From assembly GCA_004352715.1 (NCBI GenBank), contig SCFE01000076.1:1660148-1724147 (forward strand): 64,000 bases of DNA, read 5' to 3'. Every line of letters starts with the position of its first letter. Within the stretch, counting starts at the first letter, position 1. The notes beneath the pieces are model-generated. The model had not been told where the DNA came from. It searched no databases and saw only the letters and a list, made by a program, of their open reading frames with translations. The DNA is from Hofstenia miamia. Its lineage: Eukaryota; Xenacoelomorpha; Acoela. The translations under genes were made by a program, and so were the position numbers. Positions 19,300 through 30,440 of the stretch are shown here, piece by piece.

Positions 19300-21320
19300 A
19301 ATTATATTGGCCCAGTCATATTTTGTCCAAGCCCCAGTGAAATATTGAATACGAGGTCCTAGCTCCATGGATCTAGGAACAGCAAATCCTAAGAAAATAA
19401 TAGTTCTGCCGAATTCTAGTTCTAAGCAAGCGCATTAATGGAACATAATATATAACAGATGACAGGAAATTAATTATAATTTATAAACTCAAAAAGTTTT
19501 CTAAAAGGAAATAATACAATATTGAAATATTGTTTCTGATTTACGATGAAATATTAAATCTGTCAGTTTTTAATGGAATTTTAATAACTGAATCGACCAA
19601 GCTGCCCCAGGAAAAGTGAAGCATGGTTGGAACCAGTTGGGTCAAGATATTTCAACCAGAGTCAAAGCGCCACTGTTCAATTAGAGGGCGTATTATTACT
19701 CACAACCGCGCTACTCTAAAATGCCACGCAGTGGAATCAATGATTACTCTCAAGGAAGCAATGAGCAACAATTTATGTTAATAATTTTGTACACATTTAC
19801 TTCAATCTGTTTTTTTATTAACTCAATTAATTGCTTTTTTAATATATTCATCTCTGTACTCATATATAAAACACTAATAGGCTCAGGTAGGAGCTAATCA
19901 GTTTTAGAAGGTAGGATATATTCCCAACGGTTGCATACCGGTTATGTTGATATCCGTAAGAGGCACACAGGTAAACCGGCATGAAAATTAAGAAGTTCCG
20001 GTACCACCCATGCAGTGAAACAGTCTACCTCTCGGTTTAATATTTCGCCCGAATACTAAGAAAGACAAATTCCTGTTTCAGGGAAGATTTGGATATGAAC
20101 ATCTACTTAAAACTTTGGACCATGAATTTTTCGACGATGGAGAACATATGCTAGAGTTAGACTGTTGTTCTCGACTTATACACGAAGTAGACTTATGTAC
20201 AAAGACCTACGGTATAAGAAATATTTTTTTCAAAAATTGCTTCAATAACATTGCAGGTATAAGCAGAAAATGAGACTTGCTTACAATTCGCTAAGGTTTT
20301 CTCCGAGGACAATCGGTTATCAAGAACGCTATATTCTTTCTCGATTGTAATTTAGAGTGTTCTCTGCAGACGACTTGCATGCGCTATTTATACATACAAA
20401 ACTTATTGCGCTCTTTAACTCTTTGACAAAAGAAGAACTGCTTGTCTTACACAGGCTCTCTAAGTCATCTGAGTTGATACGAAATACGACTTAAGTAAAA
20501 AATGCTGAAACTCAAACTTTAGGTGATAACAACATCGTTGCAAACACATCAAAGGCAACTGAAATGAAAACACCTCGTATAAACCTCTAACACGAAAATT
20601 AAGAAAAAACACGGGGTGCTAATCAGTGCCTCTTCCATGTAACGATATCCTAAAGCTTTTGGTCTTGTGAATCAATGCAATGTGTCCATGCAATCCGTCC
20701 TGGTGCTAAAATTGAAGAGTTCTCTGTTATATATCCCAGAATCATTAATCGTACAAGAAGTTCTTGTCAAAATTGGACTTAATGAAACACAAAGATAATT
20801 TATCTGATAAGTATAAAAAATTAATTAGTGCCATTAAGTCCAAATTTCATTCTACAACTAGAAGAATAACTACCGATCTCTCACGCTACCTTAACTAGTC
20901 TCCCGTAGCGATTTCCACATATTTCCCCAGCGGCACCTAATTACGCAAAAATCACCGCTTATTAACTGTAAAACTGGCTCGAAATATACTAAGTACAGAA
21001 ATAGAATCAATTAACACAATTATAGTGACGATCTCCGAAAATTTTGACAACCAAATGCACAATTTGAAATTTTTTTAGAACTATCTTTGCAAACTAGATT
21101 AAACAACTACCAAAAATGTCATTTGGATTAGTCATTACGTAATCCATAACTGTAGATAATGCATTACACGTTCAGTGAATTTGGGATCAATTTGCTAAGC
21201 CAAGTTGTAATTTTAAAGTGTAAAAATTTTGTGCAATCACATAATTTAAGACAAGATTTGAAATATAATAATTCCACAAATAAATTACTCATTAATTTGT
21301 CAAAAACACAATTGTTTTTT
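19300..21320. other. No identified gene; possible decayed coding stretch at 20340-20580
   Basis: The plus strand around 20350-20490 reads as an uninterrupted, protein-like helix-rich segment (DDLHALFIHTKLIALFNSL, then TKEELLVLHRL). It ends at a stop and is followed by a second open stretch. No family is recognised. The rest is featureless AT-rich DNA. Confidence 0.3.
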
Positions 21321-21327
21321 GAAACTT

Positions 21328-21996
21328 TTATTTAACACAAGTTGCAGGTAATAATTTATCCTTTTCTGCCCTTAGGAGTTTTATATCCGATACGATGCTC
21401 TTTTTCTTTCTATCATATCTTTCTAATTTCCGTTTTGTGTCATGAAAGAGGTGGTAAAGTTTTTCTCTATGATCAGCTAGCAACTTCATCTCTTGATCAA
21501 TTGTAGTAAATCTCCTTGATACACTGTATGTGCTTCTCGAATCATCAGAAATATCGTCAATCGGCCCTTGATCAGGACTGAGTTGGGCAATCTCAATTTC
21601 ATGCAATGTATGCCGTTTTTCATTTAGCTTAAGAATTTGGCGATACAACAATATTTTCATGAACGTAGTTGACTTTATGAATCTCTTTAAGATTTCATAT
21701 TTCTTATTCAAATAATTAAGGAATAGTAGAATACAAAACACAACAAAGACATCTCTGCCTCGCTTCCAATGTGTGTTTAAACGAAATTTTCGTTTGAAAT
21801 ACTCGTTTGTTAAGAAGATTTTAGTGGCAATGGATTTCTCATTAAAATTTGAATATTTTCCAAGTCCGTCGATATCAGCATCAAATTTGTTTTGATCAGA
21901 AGGATCGCCTTTCACCTCCAAATAATAGATGGTGTAAAAAACTAGTGAAATTAGTATTAACAACAAATGCACAAAACACAGCGTAATAAATTTCAT
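21328..21996 (-). CDS. Putative membrane-anchored protein, 222 aa, unrecognised
   Basis: An ATG-started frame of 222 codons. Residues 1-27 form a strong hydrophobic segment (signal peptide or anchor). A second hydrophobic stretch lies at about 82-97 (DVFVVFCILLFLNYL). The middle is basic, followed by a Ser/Asp-rich patch near 150-165 and a long charged helix at about 168-216 that could form a coiled coil. The stop TAA is embedded in an AATAAA at 21327-21332. It is divergent from the small frame at 22322-22627, with about 325 bases between. I recognise no family; a lineage-specific protein or a last exon of a larger gene are both possible. Confidence 0.45.
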   Translation of the reverse strand: MKFITLCFVHLLLILISLVFYTIYYLEVKGDPSDQNKFDADIDGLGKYSNFNEKSIATKIFLTNEYFKRKFRLNTHWKRGRDVFVVFCILLFLNYLNKKYEILKRFIKSTTFMKILLYRQILKLNEKRHTLHEIEIAQLSPDQGPIDDISDDSRSTYSVSRRFTTIDQEMKLLADHREKLYHLFHDTKRKLERYDRKKKSIVSDIKLLRAEKDKLLPATCVK

Positions 21997-22321
21997 TCAG
22001 AACGGTTTAAGAGGGAAGTTTTTTTACTAAAATGAATAATACAGAAAAATGAATGTAACAATTTGCATAGGATTTGCATGTGAAAATGTTCGCATGGATT
22101 ATATAATTTTAATTGATTATTACAATCTAAAAACTACCAACTGTATAAATCATTTACGTATCAAATTTATCTATTCTTCACATTTAGCTGTTGGGAAGTT
22201 TCTAGATTTATATTTGAGACTATAATCTACTTCATCCGTCACGTCTATTCCGTCTAGGCAACTTATGTTCTGTCTTGTAATTAAAAAATAAGATTTTTGT
22301 TTTAATTTATGTGTTTTGGAG

Positions 22322-22627
22322 ACTAGTAATTCTTCTAATGCCTCTTCCGAATTTAAGTCTTTTGAAATTGCTCATGCTCTAAACAGAGTAATCACCTGTA
22401 TTTCGAATGTTAACATTGTATTAATATTTTTGTTCTTGCTCATAACAATGATCACGATATTTGTCCTTGCGCTTGTGTGTGCGTATGAGCATTTAATTAA
22501 GAAGATGAAAAATAAAAAATTTAGGTATTTATTGGACGAAAATCAATGGTGTTACTTGTTGTGCTGTTATAAGCCAAACATGGATATTACAAGCTTGAAA
22601 AATAAATGTGTTTTTTTCATCTGCTAA
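22322..22627 (+). CDS. Putative small single-pass membrane protein or terminal exon, unrecognised
   Basis: The open frame encodes a Ser/Asn-rich start, one clear membrane segment (NVNIVLIFLFLLITMITIFV) followed by a basic stop-transfer stretch (IKKMKNKK), and a short Cys-rich tail ending in TAA. There is no in-frame ATG before the membrane segment. The sequence TTTTGGAG just upstream looks like a splice acceptor, so this is more likely a last exon starting at 22322 than a complete gene. The stop overlaps an AATAAA at 22626-22631. Confidence 0.35.
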   Translation, partial: TSNSSNASSEFKSFEIAHALNRVITCISNVNIVLIFLFLLITMITIFVLALVCAYEHLIKKMKNKKFRYLLDENQWCYLLCCYKPNMDITSLKNKCVFFIC

Positions 22628-22631
22628 TAAA
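22626..22631 (+). terminator. Polyadenylation signal overlapping the stop codon
   Basis: An AATAAA shares bases with the TAA stop of the 22322-22627 frame. Confidence 0.35.
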
Positions 22632-22775
22632 AGTGTCAATAGTGTGATTAATCCAACTAATTTTGTGGTAGGCGATATAATTGCTGTTATCTGATAAAAG
22701 TATTATTAGATAAAAGTAAATAGTTTCGAGGGGAATCAATACTTTAACATAACTACCCATTTTAGATAGTCTAGG

Positions 22776-22860
22776 TTAGGGGTTCTTAAATTCTTGATGT
22801 CCTGAATCCCTTGATAAAATTTAGCATTATTCGCAGAGCCCTTTGGATACTTGGATGACA
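22776..22860 (+). mobile_element. Lone hAT-like terminus
   Basis: TAGGGGTTCTTAAATTC followed by a CCTGAATCCCTTGA stretch resembles the left end of hAT elements, many of which begin (C/T)AGGGGTTCTCAAA. No partner end or transposase was found nearby. Confidence 0.3.
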
Positions 22861-22869
22861 AAGTGACGT

Positions 22870-24383
22870 TTTACAATCACACCGAAAGATAGACAGCGTT
22901 GATGCATACCCATTGCCTAATTACCATATGTTTTATCTCTCCACTAAGAACCTTCCATAATCAGTATCAATCCATTCTATTGCTCCCACCAGGTTGAGGT
23001 TTCCCCATTTCTCTTGTGTTGTGGGTGACAGTATTAGATCTGATGATGTCAATAGTTCACTTTATAGTTGCATTTCTTGTTCTGATTTTGTGACCATTTC
23101 AAGTATTTTGATGGGCTAAGTGATTCCTCCTTTTCGCATTGTCTGGGCTCTTTTCATTATTTTTAAGAATGAGCATCTTAGGCGCTCTTTAGTGCATCTT
23201 TCTGTTTCTTTGTTGATAATGGCTTGTATGTTTATACTTTCAATATTTTTGGCTGTTTCATTGGTGTCTGTGATTCTTCTTTATATTATCTTTTTAGTTG
23301 CTAGCCATGGTTGTTCATCCATTTGTCTCAACTTTGTTTCAGATGTTGCACTCCACATATATTTTCTCATTGCTTCTTTGAATAGCATGATTTCATTAGG
23401 GCATATTCCTTTTTAGTTAGTGATTTCTATGATTGACATTCTCACTATTGGGCTCTGGTTTGTGATAATTCTCAGTATGTGTCTTTCAACTATTTGCATA
23501 GGTTTCTCTGTCTTGACAGTTGATCCTAATTTTTCAATTGGAACCTAATATATAAACTATGCAAATATGAATTAGGTTATGTATTAAATTTTAAACTTTA
23601 AGATGTTCTATTCCAAAAAGAGATTTTACAAGAGAAGCTGTTGCGATGTTCATACAAATTTTAAATTTTAAAATTTCAGCAGAATGAGCATCCAATGTAT
23701 TTAAGCACTATAAAAACTATATTTATAAAATATTGTTTAGAGAAAGAATGTTTTTCAAGACTTTTTCAGTTGCCATTTTACAAATACAAAACATGTACAT
23801 TCCCTTATGTATTAGAGAAAATCTACGTTGTATATTTATTTCCTCTATATACATATAAATGTTTAATATTAAGAGAAAAAGGCCCCAATTATAAGTGTAG
23901 TGTAATTTATGACTTTGTTGTATTGTGCTGTTGTGTTCTCTTGGTTCTCTGTGAATATCCTCTTACAGAGTCAAACCTGGGAAACGTACATGCTAGATTC
24001 ATATTTGCAATAAATATAACTATTGATAACTTTGTGTTTTGTAGTATGTCTCATGAAGACTTTTAAATAGTGGGTTCTATCAGTTTGCATAAAAATTTTG
24101 AGTGAGCCCTCTTTCTTCTATTTCACTATAAATGGTTTAGAATAATTGATGAATTGTTTAATTTTTAACTTAGTTTCATTAAGAGCTGTGTCAAAGTATA
24201 TGTATTATTTATGCGGTCGAACTGACCAGACCATTATCGAATGCATTTTGAGCCAAGTCTATTAACAAATTCTTTTCAATTATAAGGTGCGTGTAGAATA
24301 TGGTTTCAAACAATGATTATAATCATCCCTTGTAGGAAGCTTTGTGAATGTTCATCTGATAAAGCATATTCCATTCTATATAC

Positions 24384-24425
<42 letters not shown>

Positions 24426-25100
24426 TACATAATATGTTATGCATCAAAAGCATTTACATTAAGTAGAAAGAGTTTTGGATTAGCTTTGACGAAGAAAAAA
24501 TATTTTGTGGGTTAGTTTTTCAATTAGTTTGGTCAAACATTTATTTTGATTTTTGCAACATATGCATAATCTGTTATTTATTAAAGAAATACACCCACGC
24601 TGCAGAAAAACCCTACAAATTGCTCTACTTCTTTAAAGTTCTATAAGTTTTTGTAGGAGAGAGGAAATTTTGTTGCCTTGGCTAGAATAATTTACAATTT
24701 GGCATTTATTAGAATTGGCCAGGGATATTTTAATGCTAATCCAAATATTTTTATTCAATGATAAATGTTCTGTGTTTGCTGATATTTCTTCCTTTTTGCC
24801 ACTAACTACCTCCCTCAATCTGTTTCAGTTCGTCCTACTTACAGTATTTTGACGACACTGCAATTTTAAAGTTATCTACCTTAAGAGAATTAGAAACCAT
24901 TGTAAGAAATTTATAAGTTAATAAATTTTCAGTTTCTACTCATTGAACATATTTTCTTATTAAGAAATATTTTCATGTATTTGGCGACAACACAACAACT
25001 TTGTATAAAAAAGGAGAGCCACTTATTGCGAAAAATTGTAAAACAATCTTAATAATGCATCTTTTAGTAAACTAATCAAATAATCACAAAATAAATGCAA
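22870..25100. other. No identified gene
   Basis: Open frames at 23120-23416 and 23695-24066 (123 codons, ATG start) have no recognisable motif. They are compatible with chance in AT-rich DNA or with decayed repeats. Confidence 0.3.
24385..24421. repeat. (TA)n microsatellite
   Basis: An uninterrupted TA run of about 36 bases. Confidence 0.9.
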
Positions 25101-25109
25101 TTGCATAAC

Positions 25110-25520
25110 CCTTCTAGACTTAAGCAAAGTTTTCAATTCAATGAATTTTTGCATTTGGTCTATTAAACTAAAAAATTACGTATTTAAACAAATTCAATTA
25201 AGTTACTTATGAGTTTTTTCGAAAATAAAAAACCGCGTGCATTAATGAACAATATGAACTCTGATTATTTTTACAACCGATCGAGCTGTGCCTCAAGGCT
25301 CAGTACTAGAGCCAAGCTTATTTTCAGTATGTGTAAATGACATTATTAGAGATGTAAATCATATTGAAATGTTTATTTTGCTGACGATATTTCCTCATAA
25401 TTACAGATAATGATGAATTTAGTGCCACAAAAAATTTACAAAGTGATAGTCAACATTTTTCTAGATACTTCTCATCCAATCAATTAAAATTAAAATATTG
25501 AAAAACGCAATTCATTATTC
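25110..25520 (+). pseudogene. Decayed CR1/Jockey-like reverse-transcriptase fragment
   Basis: Plus-strand pieces include LLDLSKVFNSMNF (motif A), AVPQGSVLEPSLFSVCVNDI (motif B) and a degraded ADDIS. Several stops and frameshifts lie between them. It is the same family as the fragments at 13.1-14.4 and 29.0-29.9 kb. Confidence 0.6.
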
Positions 25521-26527
25521 ATAATTTTCATTAAGACTGCTCGCTACTAATCATTGGTCTATCTTGCTCAGTTGTCATCACTAGCCAATTTTTTTCATAG
25601 ACAAACAAAGGCTAAACATATATTCCCGGAAATCTTACTATAATGGAGACCTTTGCAAAATTATGCAAATACCATTTGAAAATGCATATGCCATACGCTG
25701 CTTAATTAAAGGGAATCTGTTCAACCTGACTAACATATGATTGGAAAATATTATAATTATTGTAGCACTATAAATCTCTACTACATACAAAAAAATTTCT
25801 TAGGAGCTAGAACCGTTTATATTGCTTAGCAAATGATATTTAAACTTGATTAATAGTTGTTTTTCACAAAGACCCATAAAAAGATTATTGGTTGGCTTTA
25901 TGAGTAGTTTTTACGATTTGATAAAATCACGGTTTGAATGTATTGTACCAGTTATTTCATGCAAGCGGTTTTCCAACATTTTTAATGCTTTCTGATAAAA
26001 TAGTTAGTTCTTATAAACCACGATACCACTTGAAAGAGTTTATTTTAATTTCAATATATATATATTTAAATTATATAATGATTTGTTCCGCTAAATGGCT
26101 ACAGCTACTAGGCTTATTAAACAGATGTTCCAAGTTTCTTAATAGAGATTCGGACTGGTGTTTGGCACTGTGAAATGCAAAATTCCACAAATTAATTTTC
26201 AAATACCTTAGAAATTCTCGTTTATGACATATGACGAATGAATAATTATTTTTTATAGTCGATCGATAATACAGAAACTCATTAAACGGGCAAATTACAG
26301 TGAGTGTTGCATTTAACCTTAAGTTAACACTTAATTTCTGAAGACCTAAGAACATTGTATTCCAGTTTGTAAACTGGAAAATAACATGCAAAAATTCGAA
26401 CAATTTTATCATAATTATTAAAATATGTTAAGCATCATGAAAATATAAATATATATAAATATAAAATTAAGCGCTTTATACAGAAATCCTTGCAAAACTC
26501 ACTGTAGAGTTCAATACAACTAATTCC

Positions 26528-27997
26528 TTAAATTGATTCTTCCTTAAATTCTAATTGAGCTGATTTTGCTGCGCGTTCCACAGCCTTTGAAAGGTTTGCA
26601 GATCCGCAAAAGTAACAATAACCTTTTTCACCTTTAAATTGCTTAAATAGCATGCAGAAATCCGCCCTACTTTCATAGAGGGTAGCAGATTTATAACTTA
26701 TGCTTTTGGATTCTTCAATTTGTTCCGGAACCACTTTATTGGATTTAACATTATCTAGTGGTGTGAGTGGCTTGTGATTTTCTGTTGAATATTCAGAACT
26801 TTGCTTGCTTGTATTAAAAAGTGTTACATTTGTTAGTTTATTACCAACCATTTCATCAATCCTTTCCAAAAGAAAGTCAATCATCGCATCTTCTCTCGAA
26901 GTGTAATAGATATGTATATTCTTAAAGAGTTCCTCATACTCAAATTGTTTACTATGTTTATGCTTTAAAATATGAAGTGCACTAAGAATAATCGCAAACC
27001 CAGCGCCACCCGCTACCAAAACCACCGGTCTTTTAGGTATTGAATCCAATCCATAGAACGCCGAACGGTACGGACCCCAAATGCGTAGAACCGGTAATAA
27101 ATTTTTGCTAGGCTTTAACTCCATGGTATTAGGTAAAGAGTGTGTTATTGACGTTGAATCAGTTTTTATCATGAAAATCGATTTTTGTCTTTGGCCTTCT
27201 CTTTTGAAGCTAATTTCTACATTTTCCAGAGCAACATCCATTGTCCAACCATCAACGAATACTCCCATGACGAATCCTATGTTCCAATGATGAAATGTAT
27301 TTGGATCATGATTTTGAAATGCAGTGAAGGGATGTGCCCGTTGAAATTTTGAAAAAGAAAATGGATTGAAGAGATCATGCAAAATGAAGTAGTTATCAGC
27401 GGTGGATATATTTTGAATTCCCAACGATGGAATTTTGCCGTACACTACAACATGATGATCTCCAAGAAGCTTAATGGAGTATAGCTCAAATTTATGTGTT
27501 CTATACCAAAAGATGGAAAGAAGCCTATCAATGAAATACAGAATAGCGACTGGAATACAAACGTACCATGACAATTGGTGAGATTTTTTTTTAATTAAAT
27601 CATATGCGAACATGAAGCCAAAGAACATATGGATGATCATTGCCCAAGAGTAGCTTTTCCTTCGCATCCAGTCAGATCTTGAAATGGGAATTGCGATGCA
27701 AAATGCTACAATCATCAAAACCAACCGATAAATTTCATCATATGAATAATAAACTTTCTTCATTGCGCCAATGTAACTACCAAATCCACGAATGCACGGA
27801 TCGTACCATTCATCAAAATTCCATCCAACATCCACTAATTTTGCGGAATACCCACTTGTTATTAAAGGTAAAAACAGAATGGCACAGTGAATAACAACTG
27901 GTACACCAGCCAACCAAATCCCCACAAACCTATGAAGGTCTCGATCGGCAACTCGGGTATTCATATCAATCCACCTTGGCGCAATTTCTGTTAGCAT
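26528..27997 (-). CDS. NADPH oxidase / ferric reductase family flavocytochrome, main part (489 codons)
   Basis: The protein should carry electrons from NADPH through FAD and membrane hemes to oxygen or metal ions. Visible parts: membrane helices with His22 and His37, a helix with His123, the DR-x2-R-type end at 157-163 (DRLLSIFWYR), the FAD motif HPFT at 222-225, WGPYRS at 307-312, the NADPH glycine loop VVLVAGGAGF at 325-334, and the C-terminal YCYFCGSANLSKAV where the family has a CGP-type motif. No EF-hands are seen. Upstream, in the same frame, lies 28004-28249, which supplies the missing first helices. The two are separated by one TAA. The gene appears intronless. It is either a pseudogene with one nonsense mutation, a gene starting at the ATG at 27997, or a recoded one. 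Confidence 0.8.
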   Translation of the reverse strand: MLTEIAPRWIDMNTRVADRDLHRFVGIWLAGVPVVIHCAILFLPLITSGYSAKLVDVGWNFDEWYDPCIRGFGSYIGAMKKVYYSYDEIYRLVLMIVAFCIAIPISRSDWMRRKSYSWAMIIHMFFGFMFAYDLIKKKSHQLSWYVCIPVAILYFIDRLLSIFWYRTHKFELYSIKLLGDHHVVVYGKIPSLGIQNISTADNYFILHDLFNPFSFSKFQRAHPFTAFQNHDPNTFHHWNIGFVMGVFVDGWTMDVALENVEISFKREGQRQKSIFMIKTDSTSITHSLPNTMELKPSKNLLPVLRIWGPYRSAFYGLDSIPKRPVVLVAGGAGFAIILSALHILKHKHSKQFEYEELFKNIHIYYTSREDAMIDFLLERIDEMVGNKLTNVTLFNTSKQSSEYSTENHKPLTPLDNVKSNKVVPEQIEESKSISYKSATLYESRADFCMLFKQFKGEKGYCYFCGSANLSKAVERAAKSAQLEFKEESI

Positions 27998-28003
27998 ATT
28001 AGG

Positions 28004-28006
28004 TTA
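28004..28006 (-). other. Single in-frame TAA interrupting the flavocytochrome frame
   Basis: The context on the minus strand is ATG TGG GTG TAA CCT AAT ATG. The frame is open on both sides for a combined 570 codons, so this one codon is the only visible lesion. Confidence 0.8.
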
Positions 28007-28249
28007 CACCCACATCATTGTTAGAAACGAGACATCGCATGAAACAAGCAACATTCTAGCGGAAATCATCCAAAATAAATCAATAAGAAAAATTGTGATG
28101 TTTTCTGTTTTATAGGAGGCTTTACTTTCCCGCTTTAGAAATATATCCCCTTCAGTGAGAGGAGTTAGCAGTCGGTCCAGAATAAAAACTGCATAGAAAA
28201 TAATTGTCAACACCCAAAGTATAACTTTGTAGCTTATATATGTTCTCAT
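28004..28249 (-). CDS. N-terminal part of the flavocytochrome, ended by an in-frame TAA
   Basis: An ATG-started frame of 81 codons has two hydrophobic helices (about residues 7-24 and 50-80), including FWMISARMLLVSC, which fits the N-terminal membrane helices of NOX/FRE proteins. It stops at TAA 28004-28006. The next codons in the same frame lead straight into the ATG at 27997 of the main part, with no shift. Joining them would give about 573 residues, normal for the family without EF-hands. The continuity suggests one ancestral gene. Confidence 0.65.
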   Translation of the reverse strand: MRTYISYKVILWVLTIIFYAVFILDRLLTPLTEGDIFLKRESKASYKTENITIFLIDLFWMISARMLLVSCDVSFLTMMWV

Positions 28250-28483
28250 CTAAAATATTTGCTGATTGATTTAATTAAACTATGTTTTAATTACTAGTTT
28301 AGGTAAGCGTCATTTTAATCTTGTAGCTTGGGTTATGCAAACCCGAACAACAGTAGACCTCGTAATATATCATTAAGAAAGCTTTTGTTTTTGTGAGAAA
28401 TGTAAGAGCAAAAGCAAATTGATTGCTGAAAAAAATAAAAAAGAGGGATACTACAAACTAAAATATAGATACACATACATGTA

Positions 28484-28486
<3 letters not shown>

Positions 28487-28522
<36 letters not shown>

Positions 28523-28789
28523 NNNNNNNNNNNNNNNNNNNNNNNNNNNNNNNNNNNNNNNNNNNNNNNNNNNNNNNNNNNNNNNNNNNNNNNNNNNNNN
28601 NNNNNNNNNNNNNNNNNNNNNNNNNNNNNNNNNNNNNNNNNNNNNNNNNNNNNNNNNNNNNNNNNNNNNNNNNNNNNNNNNNNNNNNNNNNNNNNNNNNN
28701 NNNNNNNNNNNNNNNNNNNNNNNNNNNNNNNNNNNNNNNNNNNNNNNNNNNNNNNNNNNNNNNNNNNNNNNNNNNNNNNNNNNNNNNNN

Positions 28790-28818
<29 letters not shown>
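28487..28818. repeat. (TA)n tract with a 267-base assembly gap
   Basis: TA runs at 28487-28520 and 28790-28818 flank N bases at 28523-28789. The gap is probably unresolved TA repeat. Confidence 0.9.
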
Positions 28819-28826
<8 letters not shown>

Positions 28827-29017
28827 CAAAATCAATAAATATACGCAATTACTTAAAGGGCACTATTTTTAGATATACGGACTCCATGCATGTAATTGAT
28901 TGGAAATGCCCAATAACGATTGTTTTTTCAATAAGAAATCCTTAATATTTTACTTAAAATGTTTATTAAAATTTGTTCTATTTTTGTAGTAACATCTAGA
29001 TTATTCCACAATGCTCA

Positions 29018-29945
29018 TTAATTAAATGTATAAGAGTTCTGTTTGTTAATTTTACTGAAAATTTTATTTGTTCTTTGATTGAGCTGAATATATTGTTGTA
29101 GAAAATTTAGAGAATTGCATTCATTTATAAACTTATGAGTTAAACACAAAGATTGATACTGAATAGAATAAAGTGGAGACAAAATATTATAAGATNATAT
29201 TCTTGCCAAGGCTGACCTATTGTGAGCATTGACAGTTTGAAATAAAAAAGAACAGTAATTGAATTGACTTAAAACAAATGAGTGCATTAATTCTGTATGA
29301 AATGATTTACCTCTATGCCTAAGATGAAATAAGTATTTTACACCAGCTGCCATTTTTCGTAATTTTATGGAAAAGAATTCATTAAATTTCATTTCTTTGT
29401 GGATCACTACTCCTAGATAATTAACAGAATTGCTTTGCTTAATTTCATTATCACATTTCGTAATATTAACATTTTCGGAAATTTTTTTATGATCCTTCGG
29501 TGAAAAGATGATAAATTGTGTCTTATCGTCATTTATTTTCAATTTAATTATATTAAAATATACAATTAGGTCTTCGATGTCTTTAGTTAATTGTCTGATG
29601 GCTTCAGAAGGATTTTGAGCTGTTTATGGTACACATTTATCATCGGCATATTGATATATAGTTCCATTAGAAATTGTTTCGGAAATATCATTCACATAAA
29701 TAGAAAACAATATTGGTCCTAGTACAGTTCCTTGGGGAACGCCTAAATTCGTTGTGACAAAGTTTGAATAGATTTTATCAATTTTTACTCTTTGCTTACG
29801 ATTACTTAAAAAACTAAATACATTTAGTCGCTGTTTTGCTAAAACTTTGATTGAGCAATTTTGACTGTAAAATTTCAAAATTCATTGAATTAAAGGCCTT
29901 ACTAAGATCGAGAAATGCAACCGCTGTGGATAAATTTTTTTAAAA
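29018..29945 (-). pseudogene. CR1/Jockey-like LINE reverse-transcriptase fragment
   Basis: Minus-strand order: AVAFLDLSKAFNS (motif A, near 29900-29930), RKQRVKIDKIYSN, GVPQGTVLGPILFSIYVNDI (motif B), IYQYADD (motif C, near 29640), then after a stop LKIN-DDKTQFIIFSPK and YLGVVIHKEMKFNEFF (thumb), ending in a truncated C-terminus at 29018. One undetermined base lies near 29196. Frames break at about 29620 and 29880. The endonuclease is absent. Confidence 0.7.
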
Positions 29946-30049
29946 TAATCTTTAACCCTAGAATCATAATTTGATTAACGAAGTTCTTTAATTGCATGCT
30001 TGGTGCAGTTCGATTTAATTGGATTGGACGCAAATAATTTATTCTGGAT

Positions 30050-30100
30050 GATTATAATTAATAATAATAATAATAATTATTATTAATATTATTATAATGG
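30050..30100. repeat. AAT/ATT palindrome
   Basis: A run of AAT units is followed immediately by its complement (ATT units), so the stretch can fold into an AT hairpin. Confidence 0.55.
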
Positions 30101-30201
30101 CGCTTAAAATTTTTGCCTGATTATTATAATGTTGCTCAATACTATTACTATTATTAAGCAAAAATTTTTTAAAACGACAGATTTTTTTTGGTATATATTA
30201 A

Positions 30202-30440
30202 CTAAATTAAGCAATCAATTTTATCCATATTAAATTTTCTGAATACAATAATATTTTTAGTAATTCTTAATAAAAAAAAGTTTTTAGGGAGTACACCCTT
30301 GCGAAATCTGAATATTCGGATTGGCTTCAAACTAGGTTTATTCGCTTCTACAATAAATTTAAAAAATGGTTTCAATGTTTTTAGAAGAGATCTAGTCCGA
30401 AATTGTTTGTAAGAATTCTTAACATGAACCACTGTAGGGC
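30202..30440 (-). CDS. Possible terminal exon, unrecognised basic protein
   Basis: The minus-strand sequence TTCTGCCCTACAG at about 30440 is a good splice acceptor, and the frame is then open for about 77 codons to TAG at 30202. The peptide is rich in Lys, Arg and Phe (for example FRFRKGVLPKNFFLLR). No family is recognised. It could equally be a chance open frame or repeat debris. Confidence 0.25.

Noticed and set aside
23695-24066. 123-codon ATG frame as a gene
   Set aside because: The length is compatible with chance in this base composition; there are no motif, polyadenylation or splice signals in agreement.
27081-27894. Plus-strand frames of 69 and 84 codons
   Set aside because: They are shadows of the flavocytochrome coding strand.
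28004-28006. Programmed stop-codon readthrough as an established fact
   Set aside because: The context TAA CCT lacks the known CTA-type readthrough motif; kept only as one option among several.
28333-28945. Frames rich in alternating Tyr-Ile
   Set aside because: They are translations of (TA)n repeats and N; the same holds at 52829-53194, 60625-61087 and 61372-61593.
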